This document shows positions 55,982-64,000 of a stretch of 64,000 nt of DNA, in pieces. The notes beneath the pieces were generated by a model. It saw only the letters and a program-made list of their open reading frames with translations, had not been told where the DNA came from and ran no database searches. This DNA comes from Salinilacustrithrix flava (GTDB lineage: Bacteria; Actinomycetota; Acidimicrobiia; Acidimicrobiales; Salinilacustritrichaceae), in the NCBI GenBank assembly GCA_024128875.1, contig JAMYFF010000010.1, forward strand, positions 1 to 64,000. The letters run 5' to 3'. Each line of letters starts with the position of its first letter. The first letter of the stretch is position 1. The position numbers and the translations under genes were made by a program.

Positions 55982-56848
55982 ATGGCCATGACCGGTCCCC
56001 GCCGCAGCGGACGGTCACGGCTGACCATCCTCCTGCTCGTGCTCACCTCGATCACCGTGCTCACCCTGGACTTCCGGGGCGTCGGCTTCCTCGGCGACGC
56101 CCGCCGGGCGGTGGGGTCAGCGCTGAGCCCGCTGCAGGGCGCGGCAGACTTCGTGGCCACCCCGTTCCAGAACACCTGGAACGGCGTCACCGGCTACGAC
56201 GACCTCGAGGCCGAGAACGAAGCCCTGCGCATCCAGGTCGAGCAGCTCGAGGGCGAAGCGGCCCGCAACGCCGACGTCGCCGCCCAGTACGACGAGCTCG
56301 TCAGCCAGGTCGACATCCCGTGGGTGGGCGGGCTCAGCACCGCCACCGCCCGGGTCGTGCAGCAGCCGGCCAGCTCCTTCTCCCACGTCATCGGCATCGA
56401 CAAGGGCTCCGGCGCCGGCATCCGCGAGGGCATGCCGGTCGTCGTCGGCGACGGCGAGGGTCTGGGCGGCCTCGTCGGGCGCGTCGTCGACGTCGGCGAG
56501 GGACAGGCCTCGGTCCAGCTGGTGACGGACCCCGAGTTCCGGGTCGGTGTGCGCCTCGTCACCAGCCAGCGCTTCGGCACCGCCTCGGGCCAGGGGGCCG
56601 GGCGGGACCTGCGGATCGACACCGGCATCGAGCCGGGCGAACCCGACGCCGACCTCCCGTCGCTCGAGATCCTCACCACCTCCGGCATCGACGACCGGTC
56701 CTCGTTCCCCGCCTCGATCCCGGTCGGCAAGGTCACCCGCACGCGGCCGGCCAACGGCGGCCTCACCCTCGAGGTCTTCGCCGAGCCTCTCGCCGACCTG
56801 GACCAGCTGAGCTTCGTGTCCGTCGTCCTCACCACCCCGGTCGGCTAG
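55982..56848 (+). CDS. mreC: Rod-shape-determining protein MreC
   Basis: A 288-residue single-pass membrane protein. A transmembrane helix (about residues 14-30, LTILLLVLTSITVLTL) is followed by a coiled coil (about 75-105, DLEAENEALRIQVEQLEGEA) and the beta-barrel MreC domain (about 120-285). It links MreB to the PBP2-RodA synthase. ATG 55982, 25 bases after mreB; mreD follows without gap. Confidence 0.95.
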   Translation: MAMTGPRRSGRSRLTILLLVLTSITVLTLDFRGVGFLGDARRAVGSALSPLQGAADFVATPFQNTWNGVTGYDDLEAENEALRIQVEQLEGEAARNADVAAQYDELVSQVDIPWVGGLSTATARVVQQPASSFSHVIGIDKGSGAGIREGMPVVVGDGEGLGGLVGRVVDVGEGQASVQLVTDPEFRVGVRLVTSQRFGTASGQGAGRDLRIDTGIEPGEPDADLPSLEILTTSGIDDRSSFPASIPVGKVTRTRPANGGLTLEVFAEPLADLDQLSFVSVVLTTPVG

Positions 56849-57367
56849 ATGCTGCGCGCCGCCCGCCTCACCCTCGTGCTCGTCCTGGTCCTCACCGTCC
56901 AGACGACCTGGCTCGCCGACGCCCGTCCCTTCGGCGCCACCGGTGACCTGCTCCTGCTGGTCGCCATCGCCGCCGGCATGGCCGCCGGCCCCGTGCGGGG
57001 CGCCACGGTCGGGTTCATCGCCGGCGTGGCCATGGACCTCGTGCTCCTCACCCCCTTCGGGCTGTCGTCGCTCACGTACCTGGCCGTCGGCTTCGTCGTC
57101 GGCACCGTCCACGACGGGGTCCTGCGGTCCGCCCCGTGGATCCCGGTGCTCGTCACCTTCGTGGCCTCCGCGCTCGGCATCGTGTTCCTCGTGATGCTCG
57201 GCCAGCTGCTCGGTCAGCAGTTCCGGGTGCCGGGCCTGCCCCGGATCGTCCTGGTCACGGCGGTCATCAACACGCTGCTGGCCTTCCCCGCCCTGTTCGT
57301 GGCCCGGTGGGTCGAGAAGGCCGCACCCGACCGGATGCTCCAGCCGTCGATGCGAGGCCTGCGATGA
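56849..57367 (+). CDS. mreD: Rod-shape-determining protein MreD
   Basis: A 172-residue integral membrane protein with about five transmembrane helices (LVLVLVLTVQTTWLA, LLLLVAIAAGMAAG, TVGFIAGVAMDLVL, LVTFVASALGIVFLVML and a last one near residue 145). The GFIAGVAMDLVLLTPFGLSS segment is the conserved MreD core. It begins directly after the mreC stop and overlaps mrdA by four bases. Confidence 0.93.
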   Translation: MLRAARLTLVLVLVLTVQTTWLADARPFGATGDLLLLVAIAAGMAAGPVRGATVGFIAGVAMDLVLLTPFGLSSLTYLAVGFVVGTVHDGVLRSAPWIPVLVTFVASALGIVFLVMLGQLLGQQFRVPGLPRIVLVTAVINTLLAFPALFVARWVEKAAPDRMLQPSMRGLR

Positions 57368-59424
57368 GCCAGCGCGTGGAGTCACCGCGCTTGCGCCTCG
57401 GCGTGCTCGGCATCGTGGTCATCGCGCTGTTCGTGCCGCTGTTCGCCAGGCTCTGGTACCTGCAGGTGCTGTCCTCGGAGAGCTTCACCGAGGCCGCCGA
57501 GGCCAACCGCGTCCGGGTCGTGCAGGTCGAGGCGCCCCGCGGCCGCATCCTCGACCGCGACGGCACGGTCCTGGTCGACAACCGGGTGTCCATCGTCGTC
57601 ACGGTCGATCGCGTCCGCTTCGCCGAGCTCGAGGACGCTGAGCGGACCGCCATGCTCGAGCGCCTCTCCGCCGAGCTGAGCCGCTACGGGTCGCCCGCCA
57701 CCGTCGAGCAGCTGCAGGATCGCGTCGACGACGTCCGCTACTCCCGCTACGCGCCGGTGCCGGTGGCCGAGGACGCCACCGAGGAGCTCAAGATCTACAT
57801 CGAGGAGCACCAGGAGCTGTTCCCGTCCGTGGCCGTCGAGCGCGTCGCCGTTCGTCGGTATCCCTACGGGACGCGAGCCGCCCACGTCATCGGTTCGGTC
57901 GGCGAGATCAACGACGAGGAGCTCGAGGAGCGGGCCAACAAGCCCAAGACCTACATCCGGGGCAACCAGATCGGGAAGACCGGTGTGGAGCGGATCTACG
58001 AGGACGACCTGCGGGGCACGCCCGGCCAGACCGTGTTCGAGGTCGATGCCATGGGCGATCCGGTCCGCATCCTGGAGGACCTGTCGGCGCCGCCCATCCC
58101 GGGCGACGACGTCTGGCTCACCATCGACATCGAGACCCAGGCGCTCTCGGAGGACCTGCTCGCCCAGGCCCTCGAGGACGCTCGCAACCGACGGGTGTCG
58201 GGAAGCAACCTGCCCAACCGCGGCAACGCCGGCTCCGTGGTGGTCACCGACCCGCGCAACGGCGAGGTCCTGGCCATGGCCAGCTACCCGGTGTTCGACC
58301 CGGCCGACTTCGTGAACGGCATCTCCTCGACCCGCTGGGAGTTCCTGAACAGCGACGAGGCGGACAAGCCGATCCTCAACCGGGCGATCCAGGGCGTCTA
58401 CGCGCCCGGCTCCACCTACAAGCTGTTCACCGGTCTGGCCGCCATGGTGCACGGCCTGCGCACCCCCGAGCAGCCGTTCCTCGACCAGGGCACGTTCACG
58501 ATCGAGGACTGCCGGGGGCCGGGGTGCACGTTCCGGAACGCCGGGTCGAAGGCGTACGGCGTCGTCGACATGCGACGGGCCATGACCGTGTCGTCGGACG
58601 CGTACTTCTACAGCATCGGCGCGGACTTCTGGAACAACCGAGGCCGCCTCGGCGACGAGGCCCAGCAGGAGACCATCCGCACGTTCGGCTTCGGCCAGGA
58701 GACCGGCGTGCCGCTCCCGTCGGAGCAGGACGGGCGGGTCCCCACGCCGCAGCAGCGCAAGGCGCAGTACGAGGCCAACCCCGAGCTGTTCCTCACCGGT
58801 GACTGGTTCACGGGCGACAACGTCATCATGACCATCGGCCAGGGCGACGTCGGGGTGACGCCCCTCCAGCTGGCCAACGGCTACGCCACCTTCGCCAACG
58901 GCGGCACCCGGTACGCCCCGAACATCGCCCGCAAGATCACCCGCAGCGGCTCACCCGACACCATCAAGCGCAGCTTCGAGCCTCGGATCAACGGCCGCGT
59001 CGAGATGGATCCGGCCCACCGCCAGGCGCTGCTCGACGGCCTCGTCGGCGTCACCACCCGCGACGGAGGCACGGCTCGGGCCACCTTCGCCGGCTTCCCC
59101 AACGACACCTTCCCCGTCGCCGGCAAGACCGGCACCGCCGAGGTGGACCAGAAGGCCGACACGGCGCTGTTCGCCGCGTTCGGGCCGGCACCCGCCCCGG
59201 AGTTCCAGGTCGCCGTCGTGCTCGAGGAGTCCGGGTTCGGCGGCACGGCCGCCGCGCCCGTGGCGCGGGCGCTGTTCGACGTGTTCGCCGGCGTCGCGCC
59301 GATGCCGGTGATCCAGCCCGGCGGCGCCCTGGTGGAGCCGCCGCTCGAAGGCGCCGAGGTCGACGACACCTCGGAGCGCCCCGCCGACCGCCTCGGCCAG
59401 ATCGCCGAAGGGGGAGCCGACTGA
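57364..59424 (+). CDS. mrdA: Penicillin-binding protein 2 (transpeptidase)
   Basis: A 686-residue class B PBP of the elongasome. An N-terminal transmembrane helix (about 10-30), the dimerisation domain (APRGRILDRDGTVLVDNR), then the transpeptidase: SxxK in APGSTYKLFTG, SxN-type SSDAYFYSIG (Asp in place of Asn) and KTGTAE near residue 590. The SSD in motif 2 occurs in PBP2-type enzymes. The TGA shares a base with the rodA start (TGATG). Confidence 0.95.
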   Translation: MSQRVESPRLRLGVLGIVVIALFVPLFARLWYLQVLSSESFTEAAEANRVRVVQVEAPRGRILDRDGTVLVDNRVSIVVTVDRVRFAELEDAERTAMLERLSAELSRYGSPATVEQLQDRVDDVRYSRYAPVPVAEDATEELKIYIEEHQELFPSVAVERVAVRRYPYGTRAAHVIGSVGEINDEELEERANKPKTYIRGNQIGKTGVERIYEDDLRGTPGQTVFEVDAMGDPVRILEDLSAPPIPGDDVWLTIDIETQALSEDLLAQALEDARNRRVSGSNLPNRGNAGSVVVTDPRNGEVLAMASYPVFDPADFVNGISSTRWEFLNSDEADKPILNRAIQGVYAPGSTYKLFTGLAAMVHGLRTPEQPFLDQGTFTIEDCRGPGCTFRNAGSKAYGVVDMRRAMTVSSDAYFYSIGADFWNNRGRLGDEAQQETIRTFGFGQETGVPLPSEQDGRVPTPQQRKAQYEANPELFLTGDWFTGDNVIMTIGQGDVGVTPLQLANGYATFANGGTRYAPNIARKITRSGSPDTIKRSFEPRINGRVEMDPAHRQALLDGLVGVTTRDGGTARATFAGFPNDTFPVAGKTGTAEVDQKADTALFAAFGPAPAPEFQVAVVLEESGFGGTAAAPVARALFDVFAGVAPMPVIQPGGALVEPPLEGAEVDDTSERPADRLGQIAEGGAD

Positions 59425-60581
59425 TGGAGAGCTTCGCCGGCCGCTGGCCGGGCACGACCCGAGCGGGCTCGATGCGGCGGAACCCGGCCGCGCCCTGGCG
59501 GCACGTGGACCTCCTGCTCCTGGGCTCGGTCGGGCTCATCGCGCTGATCGGCACGCTCATGGTCTTCTCCTCCACGAGGGGCACCGGGAGCGCACCCGCC
59601 AACACCGCGATCCTCGAGCGCCACCTCGCCTTCGTGGCCACCGGCATCACCGTGATGGCCCTCACGACGATGGCCGACTACCGCCGGTTCCGGGACTGGG
59701 CGCCGCTGATGTACGGGGTGGTGTGCCTCCTCCTGCTCGGCGTGGTGTCGCCGTTCGGCACCGAGGTGAACGGCGCACAGGCCTGGTTCCAGATCGGTCC
59801 GGTCCAGGTGCAGCCCTCGGAGTTCTCCAAGATCGCCGTGATCGTCGGGCTGGCCTCGCTCGGCGCGCACTTCGGGAGCGACATCGACCTGCGCCGCCTC
59901 GCCATCCTGCTCGCCGTGCCGGGCATCCCCCTGGCGCTGATCATGCTCCAGCCCGACCCGGGCACCGCCATGGTCTTCGTCGCCATCACGATGGGCATGC
60001 TGCTGGTCACCGGCGTGCGGGCGAAGCACATCGCCGGGCTCACGCTGGTGGGGCTCACCGCGGTGGTCGGGCTGCTCAGCTCCGGCCTGCTCGCGGACTA
60101 CCAGAAGGACCGCCTGACGGTGTTCCTGAACCCGGCTGCCGGGCTGCAGGCCGAGGCCTACAACCTGAACCAGTCCAAGATCGCCATCGGCTCGGGCGGG
60201 GTGCTCGGCAAGGGGTTGTTCAACGGCACCCAGACCCAGCTCGACATCGTCCCCGAGCAGCACACCGACTTCATCTTCACGGCGGTGGGGGAGGAGCTCG
60301 GGTTCCTCGGTGCCGCGACGCTGCTGGTCCTGTTCGCCCTCGTCGGTTGGCGCATCTGGCGCATCGCCCAGCTGTCACGGGACCAGTTCGGCGTGCTGCT
60401 GTGCGTCGGCGTCCTGTCGCTGCTGGCCTTCCAGATCTTCCAGAACGCCGGCATGACGATGGGCATCATGCCGATCACCGGCATCCCGCTGCCCTTCGTG
60501 AGCTACGGCGGTTCGTCCACCATCGCGCTCTTCGCCGGCCTCGGTCTGGTGCAGGGCGTGCACATGCGCCGCTTCACCTGA
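59424..60581 (+). CDS. rodA: Peptidoglycan glycosyltransferase RodA (SEDS family)
   Basis: A 385-residue polytopic membrane protein with about ten helices. SEDS signatures: VQPSEFSKIAVIVGLASLGA, LMLQPDPGTAMVFVAITMGM, the loop IAIGSGGVLGKGLFNGTQTQ, VPEQHTDFIFTAVGEELGFL and the C-terminal GIPLPFVSYGGSSTIALFAG. It polymerises glycan strands with PBP2. After its stop (60582-60719) there are only small hairpins, for example CCTGAGC/GCTCAGG at 60708-60724. Confidence 0.96.
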   Translation: MESFAGRWPGTTRAGSMRRNPAAPWRHVDLLLLGSVGLIALIGTLMVFSSTRGTGSAPANTAILERHLAFVATGITVMALTTMADYRRFRDWAPLMYGVVCLLLLGVVSPFGTEVNGAQAWFQIGPVQVQPSEFSKIAVIVGLASLGAHFGSDIDLRRLAILLAVPGIPLALIMLQPDPGTAMVFVAITMGMLLVTGVRAKHIAGLTLVGLTAVVGLLSSGLLADYQKDRLTVFLNPAAGLQAEAYNLNQSKIAIGSGGVLGKGLFNGTQTQLDIVPEQHTDFIFTAVGEELGFLGAATLLVLFALVGWRIWRIAQLSRDQFGVLLCVGVLSLLAFQIFQNAGMTMGIMPITGIPLPFVSYGGSSTIALFAGLGLVQGVHMRRFT

Positions 60582-60719
60582 TTCTTGACGTGACGCTTGA
60601 CGTGCGCTCCTTCGTCGCGCACGTCCCGTACACGGAGTAGGGGTTCATCCTCCTGCCACGGTCGGCTGGCGCCTCCCTCGGAGGCCGCTGCAGCGCTTGC
60701 CGTGCGTCCTGAGCGCGGC

Positions 60720-62762
60720 TCAGGTGAGGTGGATGAGGAGGGCGGACTCGGGGTGGAGGAGCGGGGGTTGAAGGCCGACGGTCTGCAACCAGCGCCCGGT
60801 CGCCTCTGCCGGCTCGTCCAGCCAGGCAGGCTGGCGACCCCAGCCGAGGACCTCGCCCGGCGCGGCCAGGTGGGCGACCCGGTAGGTGCGGTCCGGGTCG
60901 AGGCCGGCCAACCGGAGGGTCGGGGGCGCCGATCGCCGTGAGCGGGTGAGTTGGGCGTAGGCGAAGAGGGCCTCGGACCGGTCGGGTGCCACGACCCCGT
61001 GGGCGTGCGCCGACGGGTCGACGGGGTCCAGGCGGACGACGGTCCCGGCGTGCAGCAGCGGCCGGAGGCGCTTGTGGAGGTCGATCCACCAGCGCAGGGC
61101 ATCCAGGTGGCGATCGCCCGCGTCGAGCAGGTTCCACTCGATGCCGAGGTGCCCGAACAGCGCGGTCGCGGCCCGGAACGCCAGCCGCTGGGTCCGGCCC
61201 GTCGTGTGGGCCCGGGGCGGGCCGATGTGGGCGCCGGTGACCGAAGGTGGCAGCAGGTACGACCACCCGCGCTGGATCGTCTGGCGCTCGAGGGCGTCGT
61301 TGCAGTCCGACGCCCAGATCCGACAGGTCCGCCGGAGGATGCCGAGGTCGGCGCGGCCACCACCGGAGGCGCAGGACTCGATCTCCACGTCCGGGTGGGC
61401 GGCACCGAGCGCGTCCAGGAGCCGGTAGAGGGCGTGGACCTGGTGGTGGGCGCCGGCGCCGGCCACGTCGCGGTTCATGTCCCACTTCACGTAGGCGATG
61501 TCGTGGTCGGCGAGCAGCCGGTGGAGCGCGTCGTGCAGGTGCTGCCAGCAGGCGTCGATGGACAGGTCCAGCACCAGCTGGTTGCGGCCGAGGACGGTGG
61601 GATCGCCGAGCACCCAGTCCGGATGGGCCCGGAAGAGGTCGCTGTCGGGGTTGACCATCTCGGGCTCCACCCAGATGCCGAACTCCATGCCGAGGTCCCG
61701 CACGTGGTCGATCAGCGGTGCGAGGCCGTCGGGGTGGGCGTCGGGCGACACCCACCAGTCGCCGAGGCCGGCGGTGTCGTCGCGGCGACCGCCGAACCAA
61801 CCGTCGTCGAGCACGAAGCGCTCCACACCCACCGACGCGGCCCGATCGGCGAGCGCCCGCAGGACCTCGGCGTCGTGGTCGAAGTACACGGCCTCCCAGG
61901 TGTTGAGGGTCACCGGCCGCGGCCGCTCGGGCACGTGGGCCAGCACCTCGGCGTGGAACCCGGCGCTGGCGGCGTTGAGCCCGTCGCCCCACACGGCGTG
62001 GACGGTGGGCGCGGTGTGCGTCGCCCCCGGCTCGAGCACGACCTCGCCGGGGAGGAGCAGCTCACCGACGTGCACGGCGCGCCGCCCGTCGGTGCGGTGC
62101 TCGAGGACCAGCTCGGCATTGCCGCTCCAGGCCAGGTGGATGCCGTGGACCTCGCCGGCCAGCTCGCCGAAGCCGCGGCGGCCGGCGAAGAGCACCGGGA
62201 CGTGGTCGTGGGAGGTCCGGCCGCGCCGGTTGTCGACCACGACGGTGCCGGTGGCCCACGGCAGCCGGGTCGGCGTCATCTCGGCGCACCAGTGGCCCTC
62301 GAACGCGAGCACCTCGTCGGCGTCGCCAGGGAGGGGCAGCGTGGCGGCGAGGCGCTGCAGCAGGTAGGGCGCCGGGCCGGTGTTGGTGAGGCTCAGTTCG
62401 ATGGTGAGGGTCGGTCCGAGCCGGAGCGCGCCGGCCAGGACCAACCCGGCGTCGTCGTCGGCCGCCTCGAACTGCAGCGTCGTCGCATCGCCGGTGCAGG
62501 ACGTGGCCCGGAAGCGGGGGTGGGCAGCGCTGCCGTCGGCACGGCACCCGGCCAGCCCGGGCCGGCCCGGGTCGCCGGCCGTGACGCCCACGACGGGCAG
62601 CGCCTGGTCGATGTCGAGGGTGGACGGCGGCAGCGGGCGGTCCGACAGGGCGTCGGCGGGGGGTGGGCCGGGGTCCGGCCCCCAGTGCCGCACCGTCGGC
62701 ACCGGCCCGCCGGTGTCGACGAGCACGGCCCAGGTCCCGTTCGTGAGCAGGTGGTTCGCCAC
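60720..62762 (-). CDS. Alpha-galactosidase, GH36 family
   Basis: A 680-residue cytoplasmic glycosidase (no signal peptide). The N-terminal beta domain precedes the catalytic barrel: FVLDDGWFGGRRDD, GIWVEPEMVNPDSDL, the nucleophile Asp in AYVKWDMNRDV (about residue 425), CASGGGRADLGIL and the acid/base Asp in IWASDCNDALERQTI (about 490). It should cleave alpha-1,6-galactosides such as melibiose or raffinose. Start GTG 62762 is the last usable codon before the divergent gene; the ribosome site is weak, so the N-terminus is approximate. It sits on the opposite strand between rodA and the radical SAM gene, interrupting a core block. No LacI-type operator like those of the glucoside regulon is seen upstream. 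Confidence 0.92.
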   Translation of the reverse strand: MANHLLTNGTWAVLVDTGGPVPTVRHWGPDPGPPPADALSDRPLPPSTLDIDQALPVVGVTAGDPGRPGLAGCRADGSAAHPRFRATSCTGDATTLQFEAADDDAGLVLAGALRLGPTLTIELSLTNTGPAPYLLQRLAATLPLPGDADEVLAFEGHWCAEMTPTRLPWATGTVVVDNRRGRTSHDHVPVLFAGRRGFGELAGEVHGIHLAWSGNAELVLEHRTDGRRAVHVGELLLPGEVVLEPGATHTAPTVHAVWGDGLNAASAGFHAEVLAHVPERPRPVTLNTWEAVYFDHDAEVLRALADRAASVGVERFVLDDGWFGGRRDDTAGLGDWWVSPDAHPDGLAPLIDHVRDLGMEFGIWVEPEMVNPDSDLFRAHPDWVLGDPTVLGRNQLVLDLSIDACWQHLHDALHRLLADHDIAYVKWDMNRDVAGAGAHHQVHALYRLLDALGAAHPDVEIESCASGGGRADLGILRRTCRIWASDCNDALERQTIQRGWSYLLPPSVTGAHIGPPRAHTTGRTQRLAFRAATALFGHLGIEWNLLDAGDRHLDALRWWIDLHKRLRPLLHAGTVVRLDPVDPSAHAHGVVAPDRSEALFAYAQLTRSRRSAPPTLRLAGLDPDRTYRVAHLAAPGEVLGWGRQPAWLDEPAEATGRWLQTVGLQPPLLHPESALLIHLT

Positions 62763-62832
62763 GCCCGCACGCTGCCACGTCCGCCGGGCCGATCGGGGAA
62801 CGCTGGGAGGTGTCCGGTAGCCTGGGCGGACC

Positions 62833-64000
62833 GTGTCCGCCGCGCCCCCGAACCCCTCTTCGACAGCCACCGCGGGGTCCTCCAGCGTCTGGAGCGCGCT
62901 CGAGCCGCACCTGCCCAAGGTGGCCAAGCCCGCCCGCTACATCGGCCTCGAGGACGGTGCACCGGCCTCCGAGCGTGCCCCCCACAAGGTCGGCTGGCTG
63001 CTCTGCTACCCCGACACCTACGAGATCGGCCTGCCCAACCAGGGCCTGCAGATCCTGCGGGAGATCGTGAACGAGCGCGACGACGCCTACGCCGAGCGCG
63101 GCTACGCGGTGTGGAGCGACCTCGAGGCCATCATGCGCCGCGAGCGCATCCCGTTCTTCTCGGTCGAGACCCACACCAGCGCGGCGGCCTTCGACGCCAT
63201 CGCGTTCAACCTGTCGGCCGAGCTCACCTACACCAACGTCCTCAACTGCGTGGACCTGGCCGGCGTGCCGGTCCGCAGCGACGAGCGCGACGAGACCCAC
63301 CCGCTGGTCGTCGTCGGCGGCCACTGCACCTACAACCCCGAGCCCCTGGCGGACTTCGTCGACGTCGTCGTGCTCGGCGACGGCGAGGAGGTCATCGGCG
63401 AGATCACCGACGTCCTCCGCGAGTGGCGCGCCGAGGGCAAGACGGCGGGGTCGCGGCCCAACGTGCTGCGGGCGCTGGCCGGGGTCGAGGGCGTCTACGT
63501 CCCCTCCCTCTACGACGTGGCCTACGACGGCCCGTTCCTGGCCGAGGTCACCCCCCGGTTCCCGGACGTGCCCGAGCGGGTGGAGAAGCGCACCATCTCC
63601 GACCTGGCCGAGTGGCCATACCCCAAGCAGCAGCTGGTGCCCCTCACCGAGGTCGTCCACGACCGACTCAACGTCGAGGTCTTCCGCGGCTGCACGCGCG
63701 GCTGCCGGTTCTGCCAGGCGGGCATGATCACCCGCCCGGTGCGGGAGCGCCCGGCCGAGCAGGTCCGGTCGATGATCGACTCGGGCCTGAAGCGCACCGG
63801 CTACGACGAGGTCACCCTCACCAGCCTGTCGACGGCCGACTTCTCCGGCATCGAGCAGACCGTCCAGGACGTGATGGACCTCGACACCGGCAGCGCCCAG
63901 CCGATCACCCTCGGCCTGCCGTCGCTCCGGGTCGACGCCTTCACCGTCGGGCTGGCCAACAAGATCCAGAACGCCCGGCGCACCGGACTCACGTTCGCGC
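62833..64000 (+). CDS. B12-binding/radical SAM protein (TIGR03960-type), 5' part; runs off the window
   Basis: GTG 62833 opens a frame that continues past base 64000 (389 codons visible). After a short Ser/Pro-rich start come KPARYIGLEDGAP and the B12-binding-like domain (VGWLLCYPDTYEIGLPNQGL, VVVGGHCTYNPEPLADFVD). The radical SAM motif is CTRGCRFCQ (CxxxCxxC, about residues 290-297) in NVEVFRGCTRGCRFCQAG. This family sits near rodA and the rne-rplU-rpmA region in many actinobacteria, usually followed by a DUF2344 gene; its reaction is not established. Confidence 0.92.
   Translation, partial: MSAAPPNPSSTATAGSSSVWSALEPHLPKVAKPARYIGLEDGAPASERAPHKVGWLLCYPDTYEIGLPNQGLQILREIVNERDDAYAERGYAVWSDLEAIMRRERIPFFSVETHTSAAAFDAIAFNLSAELTYTNVLNCVDLAGVPVRSDERDETHPLVVVGGHCTYNPEPLADFVDVVVLGDGEEVIGEITDVLREWRAEGKTAGSRPNVLRALAGVEGVYVPSLYDVAYDGPFLAEVTPRFPDVPERVEKRTISDLAEWPYPKQQLVPLTEVVHDRLNVEVFRGCTRGCRFCQAGMITRPVRERPAEQVRSMIDSGLKRTGYDEVTLTSLSTADFSGIEQTVQDVMDLDTGSAQPITLGLPSLRVDAFTVGLANKIQNARRTGLTFA

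Overview
The window looks like chromosome from a GC-rich, rod-shaped actinobacterium, most likely of the class Acidimicrobiia (Iamia/Ilumatobacter-like); the class is an inference. It rests on the high-GC codon choice, many GTG starts and ATGA overlaps, two ClpP paralogues of the actinobacterial P1 and P2 types, a tmRNA with an ANQQSSDNFALAA tag, mycofactocin genes, a DUF222-HNH (13E12-type) gene, an RskA-type anti-sigma factor, a LANTG wall-sorting signal and a heliorhodopsin.

Layout. 1-5.3 kb: a MobF conjugative relaxase, then a minus-strand ECF sigma factor / PASTA-domain membrane protein / lipoprotein group, ending at the 3' end of ssrA (tmRNA, 5298-5687), a frequent insertion site for genomic islands. 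5.8-6.8 kb: a divergent sigma-like protein and a small partner behind a PafBC-like DNA-damage promoter motif. 6.8-11.2 kb: a ugp-like ABC importer. 11.2-13.3 kb: a sulfur-transfer operon (SQR, DsrC/TusE, DsrE2). 13.4-16.3 kb: smpB, a VanY-type carboxypeptidase, a JAMM protease and cysM. 16.3-24.7 kb: an alpha-glucoside regulon (ATPase, two permeases, binding protein, LacI repressor, GH13 glucosidase) tied together by three matching LacI-type operators. The binding protein appears circularly permuted. 24.7-28.5 kb: the operon mscS-like, murI, MBL hydrolase, rph, rdgB. 28.5-37.1 kb: DUF222-HNH protein behind a second PafBC-like motif, a D-threonine-aldolase-like enzyme, a Nei glycosylase, tRNA-Leu, clpP1, rpe, an RNA methyltransferase and a sigma/anti-sigma pair. 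37.1-39.8 kb: a small acidic repeat protein beside a JmjC-like cupin, four tRNA genes and a LANTG protein.

39.8-46.2 kb holds a complete mycofactocin set (mftF, A, B, C, D, E) spread over both strands, with an NDMA-dependent-type alcohol dehydrogenase, followed by a MoxR ATPase and a VWA protein. A heliorhodopsin and a DJ-1/PfpI protein come next. 49.5-64 kb is conserved core: tRNA-Pro, tig, clpP2, clpX, folC, ndk, mreB, mreC, mreD, mrdA, rodA, an apparently inserted alpha-galactosidase, and the start of a B12-binding/radical SAM protein that runs off the end.

Functional links: SmpB/tmRNA and ClpP1P2/ClpX form the trans-translation and proteolysis axis. MreBCD, PBP2, RodA, MurI and VanY serve wall growth. 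Mycofactocin enzymes build the redox cofactor expected to serve the neighbouring dehydrogenase. Two importers plus GH13 and GH36 enzymes indicate use of glycosides and possibly glycerol-3-phosphate compounds. All assignments come from reading the sequence; no database search was run.
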